A stretch of 64,000 bases of DNA from Okapia johnstoni (Eukaryota > Chordata > Mammalia > Artiodactyla > Giraffidae). The notes below the pieces were generated by a model. The model worked only from the letters and a program-made list of their open reading frames with translations. It searched no databases and was not told the origin of the DNA. The stretch covers positions 2,428,501 through 2,492,500 of the forward strand of contig CM044306.1 of the NCBI GenBank assembly GCA_024291935.2, given 5' to 3'. The position numbers were made by a program, and so were the translations under genes. Below, piece by piece: positions 1 to 10,309 of the stretch; the stretch's first letter is position 1, and every line of letters starts with the position of its first letter.

Positions 1-599
1 TTAAAACAGCTGCTGGCCCAGTGGCCCTTGGACCTGTTGACTCAGAAAGTGTTGCTGACTAGTTGTTCACATCACAGCCAGACCAGGATCCAGAGGGAAG
101 AACCAGAGCAAACGCAGTCATTCTTTTCCTGGGGCGGCCTTGTCCCCCTCTTCTTCATTCTTCAGTGCTCCCGGAGCCTGAGCTTCAGAAGGTGGGGCAC
201 CTTTCACGGGCGCTCTTCCAGGCTTTGATCATTATTTTCAGTTCCTATATATCAGTCTTAGCCTATGGTTTGCTCTCTGTCTAAAACTCTAAGACCCTTC
301 TGAGCCTTCTGAATTCTACTCTTGAGCCTCAGTTCTGGGTGGGGAGAGGGAGCGTAATTTGGGGTGGGGGCAGCTGGGCACGGCTGTTTGCACTCGTCCC
401 TGTGGCCACTTTTAAAAGCGCCTTTCCTGCTCTTAGATGCCTGGAGCGGGCGGCAGGTGTGTAAGGGAAGGATGGGCGGGCGGAAGCGCTCATGTGTTGT
501 GTGGTACCTCTGCCATGGGCACTGCCTCGGGTGCTAGACTTCGTTTTACATTGTTTACTTTTTCACTCTCACACGGAAGCTGGACATTTTATCTTTTAC
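1..599. other. No gene or repeat recognised
   Basis: I see mixed-composition sequence with several short open frames (up to about 70 codons) that overlap each other in different frames, have no splice-site or codon pattern, and look like chance. No repeat family recognised. Confidence 0.6.
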
Positions 600-705
600 T
601 GGAAATAGGTTCAGAGACGAAATGATTTCCCCAAACTCCAGCTGTCTCAAAGGGAGCGCCCCAAGATTAGAATCTTTGTATCTCGGTCCAAAGCTCAGGT
701 TAAAA
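600..705 (-). repeat. MIR SINE fragment (probable)
   Basis: The stretch resembles the reverse complement of the MIR core: a 'cagagacgaaatgatttcccc' type string (consensus gatgaagtgacttgcccaa), followed by a remnant of the 'gattagaa' region. It is old and diverged. An L2/MIR3 relative is possible. Confidence 0.45.
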
Positions 706-884
706 CAGAGAAAAACAAACAAAACTTGTCGAACAATGTAGGGCTCCTTCAAGGGCTCCGGGCACACCCAACCCCAAGGATGTTTACAAAACAGGGCTTA
801 AAAAACAGCTTGTAAAGAAGCGCATTTGTAATGTTCTCAGCAGGTGAAAATCATTGAGGGAATGAACAGCTTATATTATGACGT

Positions 885-1117
885 GTGTGTCGACATGCTC
901 AGTCGTGTCCATGTCTTTGCGACCCCGTGGACTGTAGCCCTCCAGGCTCCCCTGTCCTTGAGATTCTCATGGCAAGAATTCTCCAGGCAAGAATACTGGA
1001 GTGGGTTGCCATTTCCTCCTCCAGGGGATCTTCCCAACCCAGGGATCGAACCTGTGTCTCCTGTGTCTTCTGCATTGGCAGGTGGATTCTTTACCACTAA
1101 GCCACCTGGGAAAACCC
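885..1117 (-). mobile_element. Bov-tA SINE, near full length
   Basis: Read on the minus strand it runs from a tRNA-like head (gccacctggg...ggttcgat region) through 'caagaatactggagtgggtt' to the BovB-derived tail 'cagtcgtgtcc'. It carries a small internal duplication of 'aagaattctccaggcaagaat'-like sequence near 970-995. No clear flanking duplication was found. Confidence 0.9.
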
Positions 1118-1704
1118 ACTTTTTTATGAAAGGTGGGTTCTTAAATTTTTATTTTTGTGAGTTCTTTGAACCATGGAGGATAACAGGAAATAATGTTTGA
1201 GGGCTGCCAAGTTTTTTTGTGGGCTGTCTTTGATCACTTCATAAGAGATATTTGAAAAGGAATCATTTATATGCAAATTGTAGCCACTGGGTTCTGGAGA
1301 ATTGCTATATTTTCTTAAGTAGATTAAACTCCAGGAAGTCATGTTAATAGAATTCACTTTCTTCAAAAGTTCCTTCTTAGATAATAGAAAAGTGAATGTA
1401 AAAGCCCATCCTGTCTCAGTCAAATTATCACAGATTCCAAACAAGCCAGGTCTGAATTAATAAGATGTCATTGCAGTGTGGGATGAGTATATTTAAACGA
1501 AGTGAAGACGGAATGAAGGAGCAATCAACTTCAGATGCAATTAAGGTGGGAAATACTTAAGTTTAAAAATCCTTTGATTTTTCATGGATAAAATAGAAAT
1601 TCTATCTTGCAACATTTGATACTTTGTCCTAATCAAAACAGGCTGTTAGCCTCTAAAAAGACTCAGGGAACATCAAGGTGATTTGAGTTTCTGCCCTAAA
1701 TTTC
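1118..1704. other. No gene or repeat recognised
   Basis: AT-rich sequence. A 106-codon minus frame (1124-1444) has no recognisable domain and I treat it as chance. Confidence 0.55.
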
Positions 1705-1860
1705 AGCTTCAACCTGGACTCTGGCATCAGACAGACTGAGGGGCCAGGCCTGGCTTTGCACATTATATATCTGGCCGAGTCAGTTACTTTAGTAAGCTCT
1801 TTGAGACTCTGTACAACCCTCTTTCAAATAGAGGGCATACTGAAGAAATAGAGCAAATAT
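1705..1860 (+). repeat. MIR SINE fragment
   Basis: The order 'ggactctggcatcagacagactg', a diverged cysteine-rich-looking middle, then 'gtcagttactttagtaagctctttgagactctgt' and a 'caaatagaggg' end follows the MIR consensus from the tRNA-related part into the core. Divergence is high, as expected for a pan-mammalian element. Confidence 0.6.
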
Positions 1861-1935
1861 ATGTAGAGTTGGTTCACTTTCCAGGATAAACTAGTAAACA
1901 AGAAGCTAGTTACTGTTTTATATCGTTATTTTACC

Positions 1936-2137
1936 AGCATGCATGTGTAATCATATCTGACTCTTTGTGATTCCGCGGACTGTAGCCTGCCAGGCTCCTC
2001 TGTCCATGGAATTTTTCAGGCAGGAATATTGGAGAGGGTTACCATTTCCTTCTCCAGGGGATCTTCCTGACCCAGGAATCCAACCCGAGTGTCCTGTACT
2101 GCAGGCAGATCCTTTACCACCGAGCCACCTGGGAACC
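1936..2137 (-). mobile_element. Bov-tA SINE
   Basis: Full minus-orientation structure: tail 'tctgactctttgtgattccg' on the left, 'caggaatattggagagggtt' in the middle, tRNA-like head ending 'gccacctgggaacc' on the right. It ends ten bases before the target copy of the next BovB insertion. Confidence 0.9.
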
Positions 2138-2159
2138 ATTATTTTAGTGTTATCCAAGT

Positions 2160-3334
2160 CAATTCAGTTCAGTTCAGTCGCTCAGTCGTGTCCGACTCTT
2201 TGCGACCCCATGAACTGCAGCACACCAGGCCTCCTTGTCCATCACCAACTCCTGGAGTCCACCCAAACCCATGTCCATCGAGTTGACGTTGCCATGCAAC
2301 CATCTCATCCTCTGTCGTCCCCTTCTCCTCCTGCCCCCAATACTTCCCAGCATTAGGGTCTTTTCCAATGAGTCAGCTCTTTGCATCAGGTGGCCAAAGT
2401 ATTGGAGTTTCAGCTTCAACATCAGTTCTTCCAATGAACACGCAGGACTGATCTCCTTTAGGATGGACTAGTTGGATCTCCTTGCAGTCCAAGGGGCTCT
2501 CAAGAGTCTTCTCCAACACCACAGTTCAAAAGCATCAATCCTTCTGTGCTCAGCTTTCTTTATGGTCCAACTCTCACATCCATACATGACCACTGGAAAA
2601 ACCATAGCCTTGACCAGAAGGACCTTTGTTGACAAAGTAATATCTCTGCTTTTAAATATGCTGTCTAGGTTGGTCATAACTTTCCTTCCAAAGAGTAAGT
2701 GTCTTCTAATTTCATGGTTGCAGTCACCATCTGCAGTGATTTTGGAGCACAAAAAAATAAAGTCAGCCACTGTTTCCACTGTTTGCCCATCTGTCTGCCA
2801 TGAAGTGATGGGACTGGATGCCATGGTCTTAGTTTTCTGAATGTTGAGCTTTAAGCCAACTTTTTCACTCTCCTCTTTCACTTTCATCAAGAGGCTCTTT
2901 AGTTCTTCTTCACTTTCTGCCATAAGGGTGATGTCATCTGCATATCTGAGGTTATTGATATTTCTCCCGGCAATCTTGATTCCAGCTTGTGCTTTCTCCA
3001 GCCCAGCGTTTCTCATGATGTACTCTGCATATAAGTTAAATAAGCAGGGTGACAATATACAGCCTTGACGTACTCCTTTTCCTATTTGGAACCAGTCTGT
3101 TGTTCCATGTCTGGTTCTAACTGTTGCTTCCTGACCTGCATACAGGTTTCTCAAGAGGCAGGTCAGATGGTCTGGTATTCCCATCTCTTTCAGAATTTTC
3201 CAGTTTATTGTGATCCACACAGTCAAAGGCTTTGGCATAGTCAATAAAGCAGAAATAGATGTTTTTCTGGAACTCTCTTGCTTTTTCAATGATCCAGCGG
3301 ATGTTGGCAATTTGATCTCTGGTTCCTCTGCCGC
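2160..3334 (-). mobile_element. BovB LINE (RTE class), 5'-truncated
   Basis: Minus-orientation BovB whose 3' end (left side) shows the short ACTGA-type tail (ttcagttcagttcagtcgc). The element loses its 5' part inside the reverse-transcriptase region, at the 'ggcagaggaaccagagatc' segment. Flanked by gtgttatccaagt on the left and tatccaagt on the right, so the truncation happened at insertion. Confidence 0.93.
2468..3310 (-). pseudogene. BovB reverse transcriptase fragment
   Basis: This is a stretch of the BovB ORF2 polyprotein, which in intact elements copies BovB RNA into DNA at a nicked target. The frame holds reverse-transcriptase motif A (CFIDYAKAFDCVDH), the GVRQGCILSP motif and the catalytic YADD box encoded at 2944-2933. 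It then runs into the C-terminal WCWRRLLR region. The endonuclease domain and the start of the RT are absent. The main frame closes near 2468, and the downstream C-terminal piece is read in another frame (2434-2174), so a frameshift separates them. Unlike other copies in the window, this one keeps an intact CGA codon after RRRRG (2317-2315). It has no promoter of its own and is a dead copy. It is not a host gene. Confidence 0.9.
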
Positions 3335-3345
3335 TATCCAAGTAG

Positions 3346-3524
3346 TTTTTTTTTTTTTTAATTTGTTTCATTGCGGTAAGAACACAGCATGTGATCTACC
3401 CACTTGCCAAAATGTAAGTGTTGTTAGCTCTAGGCGCGGTTTTGTCCCAGGACCTCTGGAATTCATCTGTCTCGCAGGATGCAAGCGTCACATCTGTTGA
3501 TGAGCAACCTTCCTCCCCGCCCCT
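3346..3524 (-). mobile_element. L1 3' end with poly-A (minus strand)
   Basis: On the minus strand this reads as an L1 3' untranslated end: 'gttgctcatcaacagatg', 'gaattccagaggtcctgg', 'gtgggtagatca', 'gtgttcttaccgcaatgaa', then a 14-base A tail (T tract 3346-3359). It is a very short 5'-truncated copy, flanked by tatccaagta on both sides. Confidence 0.75.
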
Positions 3525-3663
3525 GTGTTATCCAAGTAATTTAAACATGAAATGTGATGAAGAGTCAGCTGTATGCAATGCTTTAAAATAATTCCCTGGG
3601 TACTTTGGATGGATGATAACCAAATTTCTGTGTAATTTTCTTCTTAAAACACCCAGGTAAGGG

Positions 3664-3868
3664 AAGGTGAGGGGACTCACTGGAAGGAATCTACCTGGCA
3701 ATGCAGGAGATGCAGATTTTATTCCTGGGTCAAGAAGATTCCCAGGAGAAGTTAATGACTACCCACTCCAGGATTCTTGCCTGGGAAATCCCATGGACAG
3801 AGGAGCTCGGAGGGCTACGGTTCATGCTGTTGCAAAGAGTCAGACACATCTCAGTGACTAAATAACAA
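3664..3868 (+). mobile_element. Bov-tA SINE, diverged
   Basis: The order is: a head with 'ctggcaatgcaggagatgc', the 'tcccaggagaag' linker, 'ccaggattcttgcctgg', 'catggacagaggagc', and a tail ending 'cagtgactaaataac'. More diverged than most copies here. The first bases of the tRNA head are degraded. Confidence 0.85.
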
Positions 3869-5365
3869 AGAAGGAGAAGCATGAGAAGGTGGGAAGAGAC
3901 GGGTCTGATTGGGCCGTGGAGGGGTGGACGCGTGCTGAGGTTATGTGGGAAGGCCGACCCCATCACTCTTATGCTCAGTGAAGTGACTGTGAGACAAAGA
4001 GAAGCCCTGGAGAGCTTTCAAGCCAGGGAGCGGGACCAAAACCTGGACAAGGCCCTGGTCCCTGCAGTCCCTGAAATCGACTCCCCTCTTGCAGAAGTTG
4101 AACATCGTCCATGGGTTCTTGCTTCATGCTGGAAAGGAGCAGTGAGTGGAACTTTCTGGCCTCGTAAACCCCTCAGTGTCATTGAGTGCAATTTCCACTT
4201 CCCCACGAGCACTTCAGATATTTCTTCCAACGACCATATAACGTCTTACTGCTACGCTCTTAGGATATCCTTTCCTTTCATGTCCTTCTGCCTTGTTTGG
4301 AAATAAATAATTTTGAATGAAAACAAAACAGAAAAGCCACCAGCAACCCGAAGTGATTTCCTAGGTTCCGCCAATATCAAAGTACAGTAGTAAACAGATA
4401 CCATCTATTTTTCACCGACATCTTCAGAAATGTTGTGCAACATTTCCTTACTTGCATCCTAAGATTGCTTGCAGAGGGAGCTGAGTGGAAGAAAGGGCCA
4501 GGGAGAGAAAGGCACCACACAGCTGAAGGGCTGTCACTGAGAAGGGTGCAGGCTACCTGCAGTTTGTAATACTTATTCATGGTTGGATTTCATGCCTCTG
4601 GCTCTTCTCTCTATCACGACGTATTCCATTTCTGAAAGTAAAAAGCAGAGGAGAAAATATCTCAGCTATAAAATGTCCAGTTGCTTTCCAAACTGGTTCC
4701 AATTTCCAACCACATCAAGAAGGTTGTCTGTAAAGACAATCAGCTTTTGTGCTAACCAAATACATATACAATTATTTACTTTAAAAACATTTTCCTGGGG
4801 AATGTATCATCAAAGGAATGTTCAGGGTTATTCTGAGGCTATTTGCCTCTGATCTTTAAAAAAGAAAAACTAGTTTTGTAGCTACAATATATTTGTCTTT
4901 TTTTTTCTTAAAAAATTTTTTGTAAATCAAATAAAGCCACAATTCAATTTATTTAGAAAAAAAACACCAAGAGCTGGATATATTTTATCCATTTTCTGGG
5001 AATAAGATGTTGGTGACTTCCCAACAACTTAAGGAGAGCAACTTAAGGAGAAATAATCAAAACCTTACTTCTTCCCCAAAAAGCTAGATGGGAGGAGGGT
5101 AAAACCTTGATGAGATATAGTTCACTGAGATGTATCAATAACAGGTCTTTTGAAGGCTTGCTTGTTCATCTAGTCACTTTCAGTTCCCGAGGCATGGAGG
5201 ATAAAGGCAGAGTTCTGCTTGCATCTTTCAGAACTTGGATTCCATAAGGAGATATTAATGCATTATCTTTTGTACCTCAGAAGATTCAAAGGATTTTAAA
5301 GATGTCATGGCTGACAGATTGCCAATTAATCACTATTTTTGGATGAGCTGATTATAAATTTCGGT
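3869..5365. other. No gene or repeat recognised (1.5 kb)
   Basis: The longest frame (3881-4306, plus, 141 codons) is followed by aataaataa but shows no domain, splice sites or codon bias and starts inside the SINE edge. I do not call it a gene. A 14-bp unit is tandemly duplicated at 5025-5052 (caacttaaggagag/caacttaaggagaa). The remainder is AT-rich. Confidence 0.5.
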
Positions 5366-5430
5366 TGCGTGCGTGCTGAGTCACTTCAGTCATGTCCAAC
5401 TCTTTCCGACCCAAGGACTATAGCCCACCG
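5366..5430 (-). mobile_element. Bov-tA 3'-tail fragment
   Basis: Only the BovB-related tail survives ('gctgagtcacttcagtcatg', 'gaccc', 'tagcccacc'). The head and middle are missing. Confidence 0.75.
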
Positions 5431-5577
5431 TGGCGTATTTCTAACTTTAAGAATAGCTATAAGTGAATGGGCTAGTGGTCTGTGTTTGGATTAAACATGT
5501 ATTTCTGGTCTTCCACCTTTTATCTCCTCCATTCAGTTGTTAGCTGTACTTTCTTTGCTTTAAAATGTTATGCTTTC

Positions 5578-5672
5578 CTTTTCTTTTCCTTTTCCCTCAC
5601 TTGCTTTCTCTTTTTCTTTCCTTCCTCCTTCCTTCCATCCCTTCCTTCCTTCCTTCCTTTTTTTTTCTTTCA
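5578..5672. repeat. Polypyrimidine tract with CCTT/CTTT repeats
   Basis: Almost pure pyrimidine on the plus strand, including repeated ccttccttcc units ending in a T run. It lies directly upstream of the long BovB copy. Confidence 0.85.
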
Positions 5673-5685
5673 TGTTTGGCATCAG

Positions 5686-7846
5686 TCAGTAAAAATAAGA
5701 CCAGGAGCTGACTGTGGCTCAGATTATGAACTCCTTATTGCAAAATTCAGACTTAAATTGAAGAAAGTAGGGAAAATCACTAGACCATTCAGGTACAACC
5801 TAAATCGAATCCCTTACGATTATACAGTGGAAGTGACAAATAGTCAAAGGATTAGACCTGATAGACAGAGTGCCTGAGGAACTGCGGACAGAGGTCCGTA
5901 ACACTGTACGGGAGGAGGTGATCAAGACCATCCCCAAGAAGAAGAAATGCAAAAAGGCAAATGGTTTTCTTAGGAGGGCTTACAAATAGCTGAGAAAAGA
6001 GAAGCAAAAGGCCAAGGCGAAAAGGAAGATATACCCATCTGAATGCAGAGTTCCAAAGAACAGCAAGGAGAGAAAAGAAAGCCTTCTTCAATGATTGATG
6101 GAAAGAAACAGAGGAAAACAATAGAATGGGAAAGACTAGAGATCTCTTCAAGAAAATGAGAGATTCCAAGGGAATTTTTCATGCAAAGATGGGCAAAACA
6201 AAGGACAAAAACAGTATGGGCCTAACAGAAGCAGAAGATATTAAGAAGAGGTGGCAAGAATACACAGAACTGTACGAAAAAGATCTTCATGACCCAGATA
6301 ATCATGATGGTGTGATCCCTCACCTAGAATCAGACATCCTGGAGTGTGAAGTCAAGTGGACCTTAGGAAGCATCACTATGAACAAAGCTAGTGGAGGTGA
6401 TAGAATTCCAGTTGAGCTATTTCAAATCCTGAAAGATGATGCTGTGAAAGTGCTGCACTCATTATGCCAGCAAATATGGAAAACTCAGCAGTTGCCACAG
6501 ACTGGAAAAGGTCAGTTTTCATTCCAATCCCAAAGAAAGGCAATGCCAAAGAATGTTCAGACTACTGCACAATTGCACTCATCTCACATGCTAGTAAAGT
6601 AATGCTCAAAATTCTCCAAGCTAGACTTCAACAGTCCATGAACTGAGAGCTTCCAGATGTTCAACCTGGGTTTAGAAAAGGCAGAAGGACCAGATATCAA
6701 ATTTCTAACATCCATTGGATGATAGAAAAAGCAAGAGAGCTCCAGAAAAACTTCTGCTTCTGCTTCACTGACTATGCTAAAATCTTTGATCGTGTGGATC
6801 ACAACAAACTGTGGAAAATTCTTAAAGAGATGGGTGTACCAGACCACCTGACCTGCCTCTTGAGAAACCTGTATGCAGGTCAGGAAGCAACAATTAGAAC
6901 TGGACGTGGAACAACAGACTGGTTCCAAATAGGAAAAGGAGTACGTCAAGGCTGTATATTGTCACCCTGCTTATTTAACTTATATGGAGAGTACATCATG
7001 CGAAATGCTGTACTGGATGAAGCACAAGCTGGAATCAAGATTGCCGGGAGAAATATCAATAACCTCAGATATGCAGATGACATCACCCTTATGGCAGAAA
7101 GTGAAGAAGAACTAGAAGAGCCTCTCGATGAAAGTGAAAGAGGAGAGTGAAAAAGTTGGCTTAAAGCTCAATATTCAGAAAACTAAGATCATGGCATCTG
7201 GTCCCATCGCTTCATGGCAAATAGATGGGGAAACAATGGAAACAGTGATAGACTTTATTTTCTTGGGCTCCAAAATCACTGCAGATGGTGACTGCAGCCA
7301 TGAAATTAAAAGATGCTTGCTCCTTCTAAGAAAATCTATGACCAACCTAGACAGCATATTAAAAAGCAGAGACAATACTTTACTGACATAAGGTCCATAT
7401 TGTAAAAGCTGTGGTTTTTACAGTAGTCTTGTATGGATGTGAGAGTTGGACCATAAAGAAAGCTAAGCCTGAACAATTGATGCTTTTGAACTGTGGGGCT
7501 GGAGAAGACTCTTAAGAGTCCCCTGGACAGCAAGGAGATCCAAGCAGTCCATCCTAAAGGAAATCAGTCCTGAATATGCATTGGAAGGACTGATGCTGAA
7601 GCTGAAGCTCCAATACTTTGGCCACCTGATGGGAAGAACTGACTTATGGCCCTGTTGCTGGGGAAGATTGAAGGCGGGAGGAGAAGGGGGCAACAGAGGA
7701 TGAGATGGTTGGATGGCATCACTGACTCAATGGACATGAGTTTGAGTAGGCTCCAGGAGTTGGTGATGAACAGGGAGGCCTGGCGTGCTGCAGTCCATGG
7801 GGCCACAAAGAGTCAGACATGACTGAGCGACTGAACTGAGCTGAAC
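5686..7846 (+). mobile_element. BovB LINE, longest copy in the window (2.16 kb)
   Basis: Sense BovB from the end of the endonuclease domain through the whole reverse transcriptase to the 3' tail (gactgaactgagctgaac). A 9-bp match tggcatcag at 5677-5685 and 7847-7855 abuts both ends and is the best candidate target duplication. Part of the left copy could be BovB sequence, so the exact 5' end is uncertain. Confidence 0.92.
5692..7846 (+). pseudogene. BovB ORF2 remnant (endonuclease end plus RT), multiply broken
   Basis: In an intact element this region encodes an APE-type endonuclease fused to a reverse transcriptase. Here the frame opens at the endonuclease's last part (GADCGSDYELL at about 5704-5736), passes through a linker (RPFRYNLNRIPYDYTVEV) and meets a first frame break near 5843, where about two bases appear missing. 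The central part resumes at 6126 (MGKTRDLFKKMRD). It breaks again near 6500, where one base is missing before the DWKRSVFIPIPKKG block. RT motif A (CFTDYAKIFDRVDH) lies near 6760-6800, GVRQGCILSP follows near 6937, and YADD is at 7070-7081. A one-base insertion near 7107 shifts the frame, and a stop follows at about 7389. It is therefore non-functional, and older than the copies at 20.4 and 61.2 kb by its number of lesions. Confidence 0.9.
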
Positions 7847-7855
7847 TGGCATCAG

Positions 7856-8319
7856 AACCACAATGAGCATAATTCATTAATCCTGATCTCTTGTGAATTA
7901 CTACTTCATTGTATATTGACATTTGCCTCATTTCTGTGCACTGAATTACTATCATCATTCGTTTATTTCTTATTTACTTATTGACTTTACTTACTCAATG
8001 ATCTTACTTAATTTACTTCACCCTGGTATAAATCCCATAGTACCTTGCTGCTTGGTTTGATTTACAACAATTTTCTTTTAAAGAAATTAAGAGAAATTAT
8101 AATGTATTTTAGTATTTATCCACCTGATTACTATTTCCAGTGCCTGGTTTTTCACGGGCATCATCTCCCCTTTGCCTGGAGAAACTCTTTGAGTGTTTTT
8201 GCCCTTCAGGTTGACGGGTGAGAAGTTTGCTCAGGTTTTGTCGTGTGAAGACGGCCTTCTCCCTCCATCTGCTCCTCAGCACTTTGAAGCTTCCGTTTCT
8301 CCTGCCCAGCTTCGTTTCT
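7856..8319. other. No gene or repeat recognised
   Basis: AT-rich at first, becoming mixed-composition before the minisatellite. No open frame of note. Confidence 0.55.
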
Positions 8320-8527
8320 GATGAGTGTCGGTGTTAACCTGTGTTGGTGAGCGTCGGTGTTGACCTGTGTTGATGAGCATCGGTGTTGACCTGTGTTGAT
8401 GAGCGTCGGTGTTGACCTGTGTTGATGAGCGTCGGTGTTGACCTGTGTTGATGAGCGTCGGTGTTGACCTGTGTTGATGAGCGTCGGTGTTGACCTGTGT
8501 TGATGAGCGTTGGTGTTGACCTGTGTG
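8320..8527 (+). repeat. 26-bp minisatellite, eight copies
   Basis: Eight consecutive 26-bp units (gatgagcgtcggtgttgacc plus ctgtgtt-type end) without spacer. Units 4-7 are identical. Units 1-3 and 8 each carry one to three changes, so the array's edges are more diverged than its centre. Confidence 0.95.
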
Positions 8528-9270
8528 TGCCCCGTAGATTTTCTCTAGTCTGTGCCGCCTCGTTTCACTTTCTTAGCAATATCTTTCGAAAAGCCAACTT
8601 AAGTTTTTCATGATGTCCATTTACAAATTTGCTCCATTATACATCATGCTTTTGGTGCTGAAACTAAGAAATCTTGGCCTAACCTAAGGTCTCTGATATT
8701 TTTTTTCTTCCTACAGTCTTCTAGCAGTTGTACAGTCTTGCATTTTATATTTAAGTCTAATCATTTGTTAGGCGTTAATCTCGATGTTTTGAATCAAAGT
8801 TGTATGTGGATTACTGAGTCAAGCTAATGTTTTTCCTACTCTTTTGGTCTCCCTCCCTGTATGGTGTGAAAGTCTTGTACCCAAACACCTGTCTACCTAA
8901 CACCTGTGACTTCTTAGAAAAATTCCTCCCAAATGAGTTGCAGTTGTAGCCACTACATGTGTCTGATTGGGAGATGTGTTCCCTCACATTCTCTCACTTA
9001 GTTAAAAAATGACAAAATCTGAGTGACCTGATTTCCATCATTTCACTCCAACAATCTCACCTACTCAGCTAGTGTAATTAACATTTGAATACCCAACAAA
9101 ATGTCATGGAGGGGAAGGCTTGATTTTCTGTAAGAATTAAGGTTTCTTGCATCTTCTCTTTGCTTTCAAAGATAGTAAAGAAGACTAAAATGTCACATAA
9201 TTAAAAGTTTGCCGTGCATCCAAAAATATCGAAAGAAAGATAGGTGTGCCCTTATAATGGACATTTCTCC
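8528..9270. other. No gene or repeat recognised
   Basis: Unassigned AT-rich sequence with no convincing open frame. Confidence 0.5.
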
Positions 9271-9497
9271 GGGCTTCCCCAGTGGCTCAGTGGTAAAGAA
9301 TCCGCCTGCAGTGCAGGAGACCCAGGAGATGCGGTTTGATCCCTGGGTCAGGAGGATCCCCTGGAGGAGGAAATGGCAACCCCCTCCAGTATTCTTGCCT
9401 GGGGAATCCCATTGACAGAGGAGCCTGGCGGCTATAGTCCCTGGGGTTGCATGTCGTGTCCCTCTGACAGGACTGAGTGACTGAGCACACACACAAC
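9271..9497 (+). mobile_element. Bov-tA SINE
   Basis: Complete head-to-tail order: gggcttccccagtggctcag, 'gtgcaggagacccaggagatg', 'ggtttgatccctgggtcagg', 'ccagtattcttgcctgggg', 'gacagaggagcctggcgg', tail 'ctgagtgactgagcacacac'. The tail region carries a diverged segment near 9440-9475. Confidence 0.92.
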
Positions 9498-9740
9498 AAG
9501 CTCATACATGCGTCCACCGTTTCACCCAACAGTCCTACTTCTCAGAAGCCATCAAAGCTACCTTTAACAAACAAAAGTGCATGCACCAAGATGTACACTC
9601 AAGACTTTATGTAGTGACAAAATGCTGGGAATAACCTCTGTGTCGACTGGAACTCTGATTGATTGAGCAACCCATAGTGCATCCAGACGATGGAGATTTT
9701 GAAACTCACCAGCCTGTGTAATCATATGCGCCCGTATCAT

Positions 9741-9849
9741 CTTATTTCTTGTAATCAATCCCTTTGTATGTACAACGCACATACATAGGAGATATATATA
9801 TATATATATATATCATATATTCCTATATTCTATGTATATCCTATATTCC

Positions 9850-9903
<54 letters not shown>

Positions 9904-9960
9904 TATATATATCTTATTATGTCTTGTAATCAATCTCTTTGTATGTACAATGCACATAGG
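9741..9960 (+). repeat. Duplicated 48-bp flank enclosing TA and AC microsatellites
   Basis: A segment with 'cttgtaatcaatccctttg' (9741-9789) recurs at 9913-9960 with about four differences. Between the copies lie a TA run (9792-9813), a short spacer and 25 AC units (9851-9900). Confidence 0.85.
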
Positions 9961-10055
9961 TTGGGCTAAGAGTACTTAACTTTTTAGCCAATCTTATGTA
10001 TTTATATGCATATCTATACACATACACATTATACATATACCCTACCCATGGGGTA

Positions 10056-10250
10056 GGGCTTCCCTGATAGCTCAGTTGGTAAAGAATCCGCCTGCAGTGC
10101 AGGAAAACTCAGTTTGATTCCAGGGTCTGGAAGATCCCTAGGAGAAGGGAAAGGCTACCCACTCCACTATTCTGGCCTGGAGAATTCCATGGACTGTATA
10201 GTCCATGGCGTCACAAAGAGTCAGACACAACTGAGCGACTTTCACTTTCA
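10056..10250 (+). mobile_element. Bov-tA SINE, short-core form
   Basis: Head 'gggcttccctgatagctcag', linker, 'ggagaattccatggactg' then 'tatagtccatggcgtcac'. The usual 'acagaggagcctggcgggct' core is missing, leaving an almost perfect 22-bp palindrome. The tail ends 'gagcgactttcactttcac'. Confidence 0.9.
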
Positions 10251-10309
10251 CTCACAGGGTATTCTGTTGTGCTTAAGAATACTGACTAATATAAGCTTTA
10301 TAGGATTCC

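Larger units (their letters stand above)
2147..3537. repeat. Three copies of one target site around two retro-insertions
   Basis: The 13-mer gtgttatccaagt occurs at 2147-2159 and 3525-3537, and a shorter copy (tatccaagt, 3335-3343) sits between them. The copies bracket a BovB element (2160-3334) and an L1 3' end (3346-3524). The pattern fits two separate target-primed insertions at one genomic site, each leaving its own duplication. The right copy continues 'aatttaaac', presumably the original flank. Confidence 0.75.

Noticed and set aside
3881..4306. 141-codon plus-strand open frame followed by aataaataa
   Set aside because: It starts at a SINE edge, has no recognisable domain, no splice-site context and no codon pattern. 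One polyadenylation-like hexamer is expected by chance in AT-rich DNA.
8320..8527. CRISPR-like regular array
   Set aside because: Units are contiguous with no spacers, and the host is a mammal. It is a minisatellite.
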